Shown: piece after piece, positions 36,081 to 46,414 of the stretch
Layout: each line of letters begins with the position of its first letter
Position numbering within the stretch: position 1 is the first letter of the stretch
From: Leptodactylus fallax
Taxonomy: Eukaryota > Chordata > Amphibia > Anura > Leptodactylidae
Direction of reading: 5' to 3'
Length of the DNA: 64,000 nucleotides
NCBI GenBank assembly: GCA_947044405.1
Contig: CAMRHE010000655.1
Coordinates: 620,001 to 684,000, forward strand
The notes under the pieces: generated by a model
Seen by the model: only the letters and a program-made list of their open reading frames with translations
What the model was told of the DNA's origin: nothing
Databases searched by the model: none
Position numbers and translations under genes: made by a program

Positions 36081-37002
36081 TGTCCCCCTTTTTAGGACCA
36101 TTCCACTGGGGCTTGGCACCTCTCTGATTTAGAGGACTTGGTAGGTTTAAGGGTGTAGACTGAGAGTCTACGGTGACCGGTAGGTCAGTGAGTAGTGTAC
36201 TAGCAGCCAAGAGGTCAGCACCTGCAGAGTGTGTCTTCTGCAGCCCCTTAGGGAGAGGATCCAACTTGCCCAACAGTCCAGCTAAAGCCCTGAGACAGGG
36301 AAAAGAAGCTGTCAGCCCCCATGGAAGGAGAAAGTGTGCCAAATATTGGAGAAGGTTGAGGTTGTATAACCTACCAGCAAGGACCTGTTCATCTCCAGGT
36401 ATCAGAGATCCTGGGACTTCAGTTAATACAGCACCCATAGCCATAGTGGGAGAGGCAGAGAGTATATATTCATTGGAGTGAGAAAAAGCACAAAATCCAT
36501 CTTCATACTGGGCATCCCTCATCCCAAGTCTGGGAGCAGCCACCACAGTGGAATTACTAACTACAACCCTCATGCTGTAGGATTTGCACATGTAAACAGT
36601 GACCTCAGTAAAGTTCAACTTGGTTCAACTGCACTATTGCCTCCTGAATCATTCCAGCACTTGCCATCAGGGCCCTTCCGAACACCATCACACCATTTCA
36701 GGGTAAGAGAGGACCCCTCTCCAACTAGAAGTGCCCATTGAGGGACCTCCTCAAATGGTTTCCGGCCGGGCAGATGGGCTGGAGTTGTTGGTCAAGTGTC
36801 TTTGGCCTATCCATGACATCACCACCAAATCATAATATTAGGTCATATCCAGGAACATAGCATTATGATTAAGGGAATCCAACATCTAGGTCTTCATTGA
36901 TCCCAAGAACAAAAGTACTGGAGCCCACCATTGGGGCCCTGGAAACACAGTTTTTACTGAGCTCCATGTGCATGTTGTCATCTATGTCTCCATTGGGGGA
37001 TA
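36081..37002. other. Unclassified; possibly retroelement-derived
   Basis: This 0.9-kb interval between two Tc1 elements is G/C-richer than its surroundings and carries a 191-codon minus-strand frame (36043-36618). That frame begins in the Tc1 end and shows no domain I recognise. I treat it as non-coding of unknown origin. Confidence 0.35.
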
Positions 37003-37218
37003 TACAGTGGGGAAAAAAGTATTTAGTCAGCCACCAATTGTGCAAGTTCTCCCACTTATAAAGATGAGGCCGGCCCGTAATTGTCATCATAGGTAGACCT
37101 CAACTATGAGAGACAAAATGAGAAAACAAATCCACAAAATCACATTGTCTGATTTTTAAAGAATTTATTTGCAAATTATGGTGGAAAATAAGTATTTGGT
37201 CAATAACTAAAGTTCATC

Positions 37219-37345
37219 TCAATAATTTGTTATATATTCTTTGTTGGCAATGACAGAGGTCAAACGTTTTCTGTAAGTCTCCACAAGGTTGGCACACACT
37301 GTTGCTGGTATGTTGGCCCATTCCTCCACGCAGATCTCACTCTTT
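37219..37345 (-). pseudogene. Tc1 transposase C-terminal scrap, first family
   Basis: It reads [20 protein letters not shown] and [11 protein letters not shown] to the stop on the minus strand, the typical last 40 residues of a Tc1 transposase. Everything upstream is replaced by the second element. Confidence 0.85.
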
Positions 37346-37684
37346 GTTTCATTCCATTTGCTAAAAGTAAAAAAGTTCATTTTATTTCTCATTAGTGTAC
37401 ACTCAGCACCCCATCTTGACAGAAAAAAAAACAGAAATGTAGATATTTTTGCAAATTTATTAAAAAAGAAAAACTGAAATATCACATGGTCATAAGTATT
37501 CAGACCCTTTGCTGTGACACTCATATTTAACTCCCATGATGTCCATTTCCTTCTGATCCTCCTTGAGATGGTTCTGCGCCTACATTGGAGTCCAGCTGTG
37601 TTTAATTAAACTGATTGGACTTGATTAGGAAAGGCACACACCTGTCTATATAAGACCTCACAGCTCACAGTACATGTCAGAGCA

Positions 37685-38655
37685 AATGAGAATCAAAGGA
37701 ACTGCCCAAGGAGCTCAGAGACAGAAATGTGGCAAGGCACAGATCTGGCCAAGGTTGCAAAAGAATTTCTGCAGCACTCAAGGTTCCTAAGAGCACAGTG
37801 GCCTCCATAATCCTTAAATGGAAGAAGTTTGGGGCGACCAGAACTCTTCCAGCCAAACTGAGCAATGGTGGGAGAAGAGCCTTGGTGAGAGAGGTAAAGA
37901 AGAACCCAAAGATCACTGTGGCTGAGCTCCAGAAATGCAGTAGGGAGATGGGAGAAAGTTCCACAAAGTCACCTATCACTGCAGCCCTCCACCAGTCGGG
38001 ACTTTATGTCTCTCCTCAGTGCAAGACATATGAAAGCCCGCATAGAGTTTGCCAGAAAACACATGAAGGACTCCCAGACTATGAGAAATAAGATTCTCTG
38101 GTCTGATGAGATGAAGATTGAACTTTTTGGCATTAATTCTAAGAGGTATATGTGGAGAAAACCAGGCACTGCTCATCACCTGCCCAATACAATCCAACAG
38201 TGAAACATGGTGGTGGCAGCATCATGCTATGGGGGACAGGACGACTGGTTGCAATTGAAGGAAAGATGAATGCGGCCAAGTACAGAGATATCCTGGAAGA
38301 AAACCTCTTCCAGAGTGCTCTGGACCTCAGACTGGGCTGAAGGTTCACCTTCCAACAAGACAATGACCCTAAGCAAACAGCTAAAACAACAAAGGAGCGG
38401 CTTCGGAACAAGTGTGTGACCATTCCTGACTGGCCCAGCCACAGCCCTGACCTCAACCCAATTGAGCATCTCTGGAGAGACCTGAAAATGGCTCCACCAA
38501 CGTTCGCCATCCAACCTGACGGAACTGGAGAGGATCTGCAAGGAAAAATGGCAGAGGATCCCCAAATCCAGATGTGAAAAACTTGTTGCATCATTCCCAA
38601 GCAGACTCATGGCTGTACTAGCTCAAAAGGAAGCGGCTTCTACTCAATACTGAGC
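37685..38655 (+). pseudogene. Tc1-family transposase, nearly full length, broken
   Basis: Most of the enzyme is present but spread over several frames. The N-terminal helix-turn-helix region includes ISAALKVPKSTVASIILKWK. The first aspartate is in KILWSDEMKIELFG (the usual DET reads DEM). The glycine-rich block is [13 protein letters not shown]. The second aspartate is in [14 protein letters not shown] and the glutamate in [15 protein letters not shown]. There are several frameshifts and in-frame stops (for example after NTIQQ and after LDLRLG), so no functional product is expected. Confidence 0.9.
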
Positions 38656-38875
38656 AAAGGGTCTGAATACTTATGACCATGTGATATTTCAGTTTTTCTT
38701 TTTTAATAAATTTGCAAAAATATCTACATTTCTGTTTTTTTTCTGTCAAGATGGGATGCTCAGTCTACATTAATGAGAAATAAAATGAACTTTTTTGCTT
38801 TTAGCAAATGGCTGCAATGAAACAAAGAGTGAAAAATTTAAAGGGGTCTGAATACTTTCCGTACCCACTGTATAT

Positions 38876-39280
38876 TGTGACAGCTTGGGGGAATTAGACT
38901 CAAATGGTGGCTTTTCCTGGTCCCAACAGCAGTGGTTCGTGGTACTGGGCGCCGGTGAGACAGCGTTCAGACGGTGCCAATATAAAACAAAGTGGCTTTA
39001 TTACAGCTTAAGGGCAACATAACAAAACAACAAACAAAACCTAGGCCGCCGTTAGGGCCCTAACTCACTTATAGAGCCCCTCACTAGCCTGACTCTTGCT
39101 CAGCTCTAGCAAAGAGTCTCCGGTGGACCTCAGTCCTGCTGGCACAGACCATCTATCTGTCCAGTTGGGTCCACCATTTCCTGCTCTGTGCAGGATACTC
39201 CAGCCCTCAGGAGTTACACGCCACCCTCAAAGGTGTGGCTGAGAGCCTTTTCAGGGCTGGGCCTGGCTCACATACTCACA
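38876..39280 (-). repeat. 3' LTR
   Basis: The same length as the 5' LTR, with four substitutions. The last ten codons of the long ORF and its stop lie inside it. Confidence 0.9.
38997..39002 (-). terminator. Polyadenylation signal in the 3' LTR
   Basis: AATAAA on the minus strand inside the 3' LTR, downstream of the ORF stop at 39251. Confidence 0.65.
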
Positions 39281-42200
39281 TACCCTCCCCCTCAGCTCAC
39301 TACCCATGGGGTGAGCTACAATGGGACGAGACATCCTATGATGAAGTCCCTCTTCAACCAAATATGCCTGTTCAGTGTCTCTCCAGAAGTCCCAGTCAGG
39401 CGGTCTTTTCTTCCAAATACTGCTCCGTCGAGTTCTCCGTTTTCTCATCACTTTAAATGCTACGCCAAGATCCTGGCCATTCTGTACAAAGGCAAGTTCT
39501 CCTTCATCACCTTCAAAATTCGCCATACAAGAGATCACATCATTTTCATCACATTTCTCGCCGTACTCTTCAGCCATCCCATTGCATGACCTTGATCCCT
39601 TTAGTGAATAGCTGTAAGAATCTTCATCTTTACCTATCATGAATCCACAGGAGCTCAGAGACCAAATAACACGTACTTCATGCACATCAATGTCTTTAGA
39701 GTATAACTGTTTCACGGGTACTTTTTCCATAACCTTCATTCCAAAGCAAACTTTGTCATCACCATCAAGGCTTAGAAGTTTAGGAGACATAGGCTGCTTG
39801 CTCTCTTCTTTGTTTGAGATACACAAGCTCTGCACTGCAATATCTTCTCCTCTTTTTGGGTTGACTATATTATTGTATCTCAGCCTCTTCTTGTTGCTAT
39901 TAGCATCAGGCGGTAAAACAACTTCTGCCTCTTCTCTTCTTTTTGGGTTGACTGTATTACTTCCTGACTCCCCCTTCACAGACAACATGGAGTCATAATT
40001 CACCATTTGTCCACCAGACATTTGGCTAGAGACAGGCACAGCAACACCTTTATCCACAATGGCTTCAGACACTTTAGCTGTTGGGACAACATATGCGTGG
40101 TCAGTCTTCTTACGGACTCTTGTTCCACACTTTTGGTGACCCTTCACCTTATTTACCATCTCACAGTCCTCTAGGCTTTGAACCTCATTGGTTTGAAGCT
40201 GGACCCACTCTGTCACAGGCAGTGTGTGACCAATCACAGTTTCTTCTTCTGTTGGACCTTCTTTGGCCTCCTCACAATTTGCAGGAAGTCCACCTTTAGC
40301 AGCATCTTCCTGGGGAACTATACCCTCTACTTGACGTTTTACCGAATCACATGGTTTCATCATAATCTGATCATTGGTATCTATGCCGGCAGCTTTCTCT
40401 AATTCTAACGCCTTCTGTAGTGCACAAATCTCTGATTCCAGCTCCAGAACTGCCACATTTTTCTGAGCAGCCTCCATCTCAGTTTTTACTATTGCAACTT
40501 GCAGAACTTCCTCAATCTTCCTGACACCTATGGCAGCAGATGTAGATGCCATCTCTTTATCCACTATGTCTCCTAATTCTAGGATATTCTGCAGCGTTCT
40601 TCTAACATTTGTCAGGTCAGCATCCGGGATGATATTTTCTGCTTCCCTCACTGTTCCCTGAATTATATTAAATTGATCCTCCAACATCTTCTGATAAAGC
40701 TTCTGCTCATCTGCAGACTTTTTGTCAAGTCTTTCATTCAAGTCCCGTATCTCAGTGGCTCTCTTATCTTGCTCTTGGTTGAATAAAGACTCTAGTTCTT
40801 GAATCATATTTTTCAGGGATAACAGCTCTAATTCTTTAGAGGTTAACAGGCTCTGCAGCGAGTCCTTCTCAGCTTCTAGTGCTGCCAGCTTTGAAGATAG
40901 GGCAGATGCCGACTGTTCAGTATTGGATAAAGACTGCTGCAATCGATCCAATTCTTCTCTTTTAGATTCCACTTTGACTTTCAACTGTTCCATCTGAAAC
41001 CCCAGCTGTTTCTTGATTTCCTCCTGCTTGTTCACTTGCACCTTTAGTTTAGCAACAAGCATTTTTAAATCAACAATCTCAGCAGACAAATTAGACAGAT
41101 TTCCCTCAAACTGAATCTTCATGTCTTCTATCTGGAGGTCCAATTCTCTCTTGGCCTTTTCCAGCTTGTCATAAGCATTAGCTTTGTTCTCATACAATAT
41201 CTGCACAGATTCCAGGTTTTTCTCAACTTCATCCTTGGAGCTAACCAAATCCTCCATTTCAGTGCGCAGTTGCTTGTTGAGCCTCTCTAACTCGGCCTTC
41301 AATTCAAGGGCCTCTTCTAGGGAGTGAGTCAAGGCAAGAGCTTTGGTCTCTTTTCCACGAGCCTCTGCTTCAGCACGGTCACGTTCTTCTGCATATCTAG
41401 CAGAAAGAGTCTTCTCTTCACCAAGCCGTTGATCAAACTTTTTCTGCTTCCTTTCCAAATTTGACACCATCCGACGTTGATGATCAAGATCTACACCTAC
41501 AACTTCTAGTTCCTGCTGCAGTCTAATTTTCATCTTCTCAAGTTTGTCATAAGCAGCAGCCTTCTCCTCAGACCGTTGATTTGTAGCTTCTAGCTCCTTT
41601 TGCAACTTTTCCTTTAGTTCTTCAACAGAGTCCAAGGACCCAATACTATCCTCTATTTTTTTCTTCATATCAGTCGCCTGAGCCTGTAGTGTTGAAATCT
41701 GCTTTGTCAAATCTCTTTTTGCTATCTCTTCTTCCTCTAGTTGCTCAAGGAAACCATTTTTCTCATCTTCCATTTGTTTTAGTTTTGTACTAAGGTCAAG
41801 CTTCTGCCGGGTTTCTTCTTGCAAAAGTTCCTGAGTGTCCTGAAGCTGCGATTCTAGTGTAGAAAAATCTTTGGAAAGTTTGATAAACTTGCTGTCTGCT
41901 TGAGAAAGAAGCCCTGTGACATTATTCAATTCTTCGTCTTTATTTTGCACCAAAACAGACAACGTCTCATTATCTTCACAAAATCCTGACAGCGCCCTCT
42001 CCAGGCTACATACTCTAGCTTTGAGTTCCCTTTCTCTTTGTTCCAGAACTCCAGCTCTACTTTGCCATTCGTGGATTTCACTATTTAAGCGAACCTGATG
42101 CAAGTTTTGCTCTGACTGCAATGTCTGCAAAAATTCACTTCTCTCACGTTTAGCAGTTTCAAGGTCATCTCTTAATTTTTCAATGACACTCTCTTTGGCA

Positions 42201-42769
42201 ATGGAGTCTTGAACATGCTGCTCCTTTAAATCCTGCAATTGCTTCTCAAGCACTTGCTTTTGCTCTACACTCTGTATAACTTCATTAGATAGAGCACATT
42301 TCATATCAGCAAACTCCTTCTTAGTGACACAGTCCATTCCAGGAAAACCCAGTACCACATTTTCACAATGACTAGGATATGAACTCTTTATAGTCTCAAG
42401 CTCTTTCTTCAACCAAAGGTTCTCTTTCTCTGATACCTCAAGTTGCCATTTCCAATCAGATATTTCAGCTTCATACAAGAACCTGTTGGCTTTAATCTCA
42501 ACTTGAAGCTGTTGCACCATAACATTTTCATCTTTGGTGCTTTGACGCACTCCAATATGAGACATACAATCAGCAGGGACATATTCAATCATAGAACAGA
42601 GGTGCTTTAGACAAACTGTGTCACTTTCATGCAACCCTTTATCTTTACTTACATTCCACATGATCTGCTCCGGGTTTTGTATCTCTCTGCATTCAGACTG
42701 CTGCACTAATAAACCTGTGCATAACTTCTCTGCTTTTTTACAAGCTGAAATTCTCTTTTTCTTGCCCAT
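39251..42769 (-). CDS. Mosaic protein: myosin II rod + HIP1-like coiled coil + hnRNP U-like SPRY
   Basis: An uninterrupted 1172-residue frame with a strong start context (AAACCATGG). Residues 1-100 have a basic start (MGKKKRIS) and no recognised domain; 100-265 is coiled coil of unknown source. About 265-516 closely matches the non-muscle/smooth-muscle myosin II rod ([54 protein letters not shown]). About 580-790 resembles HIP1/HIP1R coiled coil plus fragments of its C-terminal region ([24 protein letters not shown]) with long stretches missing. About 1005-1107 matches part of the hnRNP U SPRY domain ([35 protein letters not shown]), truncated at both ends. The tail is basic (RKRRTRR). A short motif, NPKRREE/NPKRGED, is duplicated near 940 and 970. 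Function unknown; self-association through the coiled coils is plausible. Confidence 0.88.
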   Translation of the reverse strand: MGKKKRISACKKAEKLCTGLLVQQSECREIQNPEQIMWNVSKDKGLHESDTVCLKHLCSMIEYVPADCMSHIGVRQSTKDENVMVQQLQVEIKANRFLYEAEISDWKWQLEVSEKENLWLKKELETIKSSYPSHCENVVLGFPGMDCVTKKEFADMKCALSNEVIQSVEQKQVLEKQLQDLKEQHVQDSIAKESVIEKLRDDLETAKRERSEFLQTLQSEQNLHQVRLNSEIHEWQSRAGVLEQRERELKARVCSLERALSGFCEDNETLSVLVQNKDEELNNVTGLLSQADSKFIKLSKDFSTLESQLQDTQELLQEETRQKLDLSTKLKQMEDEKNGFLEQLEEEEIAKRDLTKQISTLQAQATDMKKKIEDSIGSLDSVEELKEKLQKELEATNQRSEEKAAAYDKLEKMKIRLQQELEVVGVDLDHQRRMVSNLERKQKKFDQRLGEEKTLSARYAEERDRAEAEARGKETKALALTHSLEEALELKAELERLNKQLRTEMEDLVSSKDEVEKNLESVQILYENKANAYDKLEKAKRELDLQIEDMKIQFEGNLSNLSAEIVDLKMLVAKLKVQVNKQEEIKKQLGFQMEQLKVKVESKREELDRLQQSLSNTEQSASALSSKLAALEAEKDSLQSLLTSKELELLSLKNMIQELESLFNQEQDKRATEIRDLNERLDKKSADEQKLYQKMLEDQFNIIQGTVREAENIIPDADLTNVRRTLQNILELGDIVDKEMASTSAAIGVRKIEEVLQVAIVKTEMEAAQKNVAVLELESEICALQKALELEKAAGIDTNDQIMMKPCDSVKRQVEGIVPQEDAAKGGLPANCEEAKEGPTEEETVIGHTLPVTEWVQLQTNEVQSLEDCEMVNKVKGHQKCGTRVRKKTDHAYVVPTAKVSEAIVDKGVAVPVSSQMSGGQMVNYDSMLSVKGESGSNTVNPKRREEAEVVLPPDANSNKKRLRYNNIVNPKRGEDIAVQSLCISNKEESKQPMSPKLLSLDGDDKVCFGMKVMEKVPVKQLYSKDIDVHEVRVIWSLSSCGFMIGKDEDSYSYSLKGSRSCNGMAEEYGEKCDENDVISCMANFEGDEGELAFVQNGQDLGVAFKVMRKRRTRRSSIWKKRPPDWDFWRDTEQAYLVEEGLHHRMSRPIVAHPMGSELRGRVCEYVSQAQP
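39281..39298 (-). other. Polypurine tract
   Basis: GAGCTGAGGGGGAGGGTA on the minus strand, immediately upstream of the 3' LTR, where plus-strand DNA synthesis is primed. It lies within the ORF. Confidence 0.75.
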
Positions 42770-43219
42770 GGTTTACTAACAAGATTACACAATATTCCAC
42801 AGCAACCGGCAGCAACTTTTTGCTATCTTCTGCAGTCACATGTATTCAAACAGTTAACTTATGTGGCACTACAACAACCAGCATTTTCTTCTGTCTTCCA
42901 CAGAAACCACCAACATGGCACCATAGCCTTTCACATAGACTGTTTGCAATATCCAGCTTCTATACACATTGCTCACTTTCTTGCCATCAGCAAACATTTT
43001 ATAGACTTCTGTGCCACAGTATACACAAAGTCCATTCCCTGGATTCCTCTTCCAGAGTTTTACTTTCACCAGTTTTGCACACACTTTGCTATGTTGCACT
43101 CACCCTTTCCTGGGTTTCTTCAGTTGAAATCACAGATTTCTTCCAGCTGTAGGCCACAATGCACACTTTGCAGTACTGCAATCAGAAACCACTTGTCTTC
43201 CAGGACTTGCGTGGATTCT
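42770..43219 (-). other. Leader between primer-binding site and ORF
   Basis: About 450 nt without element genes. It contains a short upstream minus-strand frame (42869-43099, 76 codons) of no recognised family. It may hold packaging or splice signals, but none can be shown. Confidence 0.4.
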
Positions 43220-43237
43220 GCGCGCGATTCTCCACCA
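43220..43237 (-). other. Candidate tRNA primer-binding site
   Basis: TGGTGGAGAATCGCGCGC lies two nucleotides inside the 5' LTR on the minus strand and starts with TGG, complementary to a tRNA CCA end. I could not name the tRNA. Confidence 0.6.
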
Positions 43238-43239
43238 TA

Positions 43240-43644
43240 TGTGACAGCTTGGGGGAATTAGACTCAAATGGTGGCTTTTCCTGGTCCCAACAGCGGTGGT
43301 TCGTGGTACTGGGCGCCGGTGAGACAGCGTTCAGACGGTGCCAATTTAAAACAAAGTGGCTTTATTACAGCTTAAGGGCAACATAACAAAACAACAAACA
43401 AAACCTAGGCCGCCGTTAGGGCCCTAACTCACTTATAGAGCCCCTCACTATCCTGACTCTTGCTCAGCTCTAGCAAAGAGTCTCCGGTGGACCTCAGTCC
43501 TGCTGGCACAGACCGTCTATCTGTCCAGTTGGGTCCACCATTTCCTGCTCTGTGCAGGATACTCCAGCCCTCAGGAGTTACACGCCACCCTCAAAGGTGT
43601 GGCTGAGAGCCTTTTCAGGGCTGGGCCTGGCTCACATACTCACA
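43240..43644 (-). repeat. 5' LTR
   Basis: On the minus strand it starts TGTGAGTATGTGAGCC and ends AGCTGTCACA. It contains CTATAAGT (43432-43439) about 70 bp before AATAAA (43361-43366), the spacing expected for promoter and polyadenylation signals within one LTR. Confidence 0.9.
43432..43439 (-). promoter_or_regulatory. Putative TATA box of the 5' LTR
   Basis: CTATAAGT on the minus strand, upstream of the AATAAA signal and correctly oriented for transcription of the ORF. Confidence 0.6.
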
Positions 43645-43648
43645 ATAT

Positions 43649-44811
43649 GTAGATGCTATATATATGTATATGTATTAGCTACATGCCTTGTTTTGTCTGC
43701 ACTGCTGTATTTAGATGGGGTCTGATACTTATAGGGGGTCTGAGTATATTTAGCTGTGCCCTTTTACACCCCTTGAAAAGATCACTCCTACTTTTTCCGT
43801 GTCCTGCCAGTCATAAATCACCTCATGAAGGGTTCCTACAAGTTGTTGTCTCTGCAAAAATATCTAATCGGTGCGGGGCAACAGCTTATCTCTCATTGAC
43901 TTTCTAGCGTCATGCAGTGTATAACGCTAGCATCAGAAGTGGCCCCGAAGAGCCATTCCTAACTGCGGCCACCTGTCGGCCCCCCACCAATCAGATATTT
44001 ATGGCCCATTCTAAAGATAAGTCGTAAATAAAAATTCCTGGATAACCCCTTGAAGAATGAAATCTATGTAACTGTGATCTGTTAGCGATGCTGCATCCCA
44101 CCACCTCTCTTTAGATACTCCTGGCGTATACAAAGAAAATTCTCATGCGTGCCATAGGCTCCTTGGTTTTGCCTACCATGTCCTTTGAAATAACATGGAA
44201 AATGTTCCATTATAATTAATAGTACTATTCATTTTATACTTAGATGTATCATAGACATTGGCCATGCCATGTGTTAATATCCACTGCAGCTGATGAAAGG
44301 CTTGGCAGGGAATACATGGTAAACTAACATGAACTCAGATTTCACTGTGTGAAGATTTGCTGCACTTTGTAAATTGTTCAGACATTCCCTGCATGAAAGT
44401 GCTACGGGTAATGCTGTGTTCAGAGGGAGACCGGTCCCTCGAGATGATGGGGGTTTGTTTCTTCAAAACATCCTGTGAGGGCATGGAAATTCAATCTTTC
44501 CCACATAACTACATTCTGTGAACTGACTGAGATCATCTCAAGAAGCATCACTGTGCGTTATGGTTAGTATATCAGCTTTGGAGGCATGAACTACAGTTCT
44601 GGAGATAAGTGGCTGCCCAGCGTATGGTATGTGGGGGAAAGAGCAGCCTGTATGGAAGAGCTCTGTACTGTAGGGAATATAACTATGGCTCTGTTCACAC
44701 AGGTTTTGAACTACATTAAATGTACACCAAATGTAACCATTGGTCTCTATCGTTATGACGTAAGTCAAAAAATAGCCTTTTTGCCATACATGTCGGTGGC
44801 TTGTATCAATT
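43649..44811. other. No gene seen; one MITE fragment
   Basis: At about 43975-44055, CCCCCACCAATCAGATATTT and CCTGGATAACCCCTT are one arm of the 51025-type family. The rest looks unique. Confidence 0.45.
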
Positions 44812-45092
44812 AGTAAAATGAAGTGAATGAAGAAAAGAGAAATGTAAATCCCATCCATATTTGGTGTGACCTTTGTCCTTTGGAGGAGGAGTCCTGGAAG
44901 TGATGATACGGCCCCCACAGATATAGTCCTGATCTCATCATCATCCAGTCTGTCTGGGATGACATGAAGAGACAGAAGGATTGGAGCAAGCCTACATCCA
45001 CAGAAGATCTGTGCTTACTTCTCCAAGATGGCAGGAACAACCTCCCTGCTGAGTTCTGCCAAAAACTGTCCATGAGCCCTAAAAGCCAGTAG
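44812..45092 (+). pseudogene. Tc1 transposase fragment in inverted arrangement
   Basis: 44812-44880 carries the 3' end of a Tc1 gene on the minus strand (GTCACACCAAATATGG ending a GHTKY-like C terminus, then 3' UTR). From 44886 the plus strand encodes SPDLIIIQSVWDDMKRQK, LCLLLQDGRNNLPAEFCQ and on, the catalytic-end region of the same type of enzyme. The catalytic glutamate position reads glutamine. No terminal repeats or flanking TA were identified, so it is an old remnant. Confidence 0.75.
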
Positions 45093-45588
45093 CTTTTCAG
45101 ACATGAGCTATCCCTACATTACATGTTCCCTCCAGTAGACGCCACCTTGGGTCTTGCACATACACCCATTCCCGTAAATAACTACCTGTAACCAGGTGAG
45201 GTCTGTGATGAGAGGACAGTTATATTATAGGGTGCTAGGATACTAGAGCAATAATAATGATACTATGTTATAATAATAATAATGCTCTATCCTTCTTGTT
45301 TTTACGGTTTCCGATTCTCTCTGGAGAGTTCTTCAGTATGACGTAGGACGTTATCTCATTGACCTCATTATTGCTTATACTGGTCATACTGTAAAATTGA
45401 CTCATATGTGGATCACAGGATGAAATAATTCTTCTAAAGAACATTTTAATATATCCACAAGGCGTCTCTGTTCCAGTATAGAATTACATTAATATGTATA
45501 ATACAATTTCTTCAAAAAGTGACATCATGACTTAACATACAATACATGAACAGATCGAATCTGCTCTGTTTTAGCGTCTCTCCACTCT
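45093..45588. other. No gene seen
   Basis: Unique-looking A/T-rich sequence. Confidence 0.4.
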
Positions 45589-46414
45589 AGACCACTTCAG
45601 GCCCGGGCTATTGCGATTTTGAGGGCTATAACATTTTTTGGGGTTATTTAAATAATTTTTGTGTCTTTTTTTCTTGATAAATTTTTATTTTTTTTATTGT
45701 TTTTTTTTCATTATTATTTTTTTCATTATTTTCATTTCCAAAAAATGTAATAAGAAAAGGAGTGTTGTATGTTTCTATTATTTTTTATAATTTATTATTT
45801 TATAGTTTTTTTTTTTTTGTTTTTGTTTTTAAAAGCCGATTTCTCCTGTAACTGGGAGGAATGCAACTTCCTATTACTCACTGCATGTCTGGGTCCTCTA
45901 TGACGCAGCAGCTCCTGTAGTTCCTGGATTATGGGCTATCATGTGACCGCATCATGGTGGCTCCCATAGCTGTGTACAGAGATCGGGAAGGCAGGCACAG
46001 TAATAAACCCTCCTTCCCTATAGGAGTTCCGGCTGTAGTAACAGCCAGTTCTACTGCTTAAGAGAGCCACATCCAGGATGTGTGGTAAAGTAATTATTTC
46101 ACTTTTATTCCCTTTTATTTTATTGTACTGTATCTTGTAACTAGTAAGTGTTAATGCTTGCATACATCTGCATATCTGTTCTGAACTGCATGTGTTAGAT
46201 GTTAATACCGACCCATAATGGAGTTAATAAATATATAAAATTTAGAAAGCTTGTCTTGTATTTATCTTGTGGACCCAGCACTCACTGGCGGTGAGTGTGG
46301 TTTTTATGAAAGAAGTCTCAGGTGTGGGCCAAAGCGGTGTTGGCGCACTGAGGATCTTTCACATTGAGAGTGGACCGTCTGGACATATATAGTCTATGGG
46401 TGATCTGGAAGCGG
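45589..46414. mobile_element. Degenerate TTAA-type non-autonomous element
   Basis: The left end (GACCACTTCAGGCCCGGGC) and right end (GATCTGGAAGCGGTTAA) are loosely inverted. A long T-rich interior is followed by GGGAAGGCAGGCACAGTAAT, closely matched in the element at 57430-59091. The boundaries are approximate. Confidence 0.55.

Larger units (their letters stand above)
37005..38870 (+). mobile_element. Chimeric Tc1 element with ends from two families
   Basis: TA flanks the composite at 37003-37004 and 38871-38872. The left end (CAGTGGGGAAAAAAGTATTT) is from one Tc1 family and is followed by minus-strand C-terminal transposase sequence up to about 37345. The sequence then switches to a second family whose left terminal repeat lacks its outer ~50 bp. 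That family runs through a plus-strand transposase to its complete right end (AAAGTATTCAGACCCC family, reading GGTCTGAATACTTTCC). The inner terminal repeat of family two (37345-37515) matches the right one (about 38655-38845) in inverse. Confidence 0.85.
38876..43644 (-). mobile_element. LTR retroelement carrying a chimeric host-derived ORF
   Basis: Two 405-bp direct repeats (38876-39280 and 43240-43644) differ at only four positions by eye, start TGTGACAG and end CTCACA. ATAT flanks the whole (38872-38875 and 43645-43648), a 4-bp target duplication like that of the related solo LTR at 24731. Read on the minus strand: 5' LTR with TATA box and AATAAA, candidate primer-binding site, 470-nt leader, one 1172-codon frame, purine tract, 3' LTR. 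No protease, reverse transcriptase, RNase H, integrase or envelope sequence is visible in the ~4-kb interior. It must have been mobilised by proteins supplied elsewhere. Confidence 0.93.

Noticed and set aside
39188..40402. Plus-strand frames opposite the fusion ORF
   Set aside because: Shadows of the minus-strand coding sequence; no independent support.
39251..42769. An ordinary host myosin heavy chain gene or processed pseudogene
   Set aside because: There is no motor domain, the match covers only part of the rod, other genes' segments are fused in frame, and paired LTRs with purine tract and duplication enclose it.
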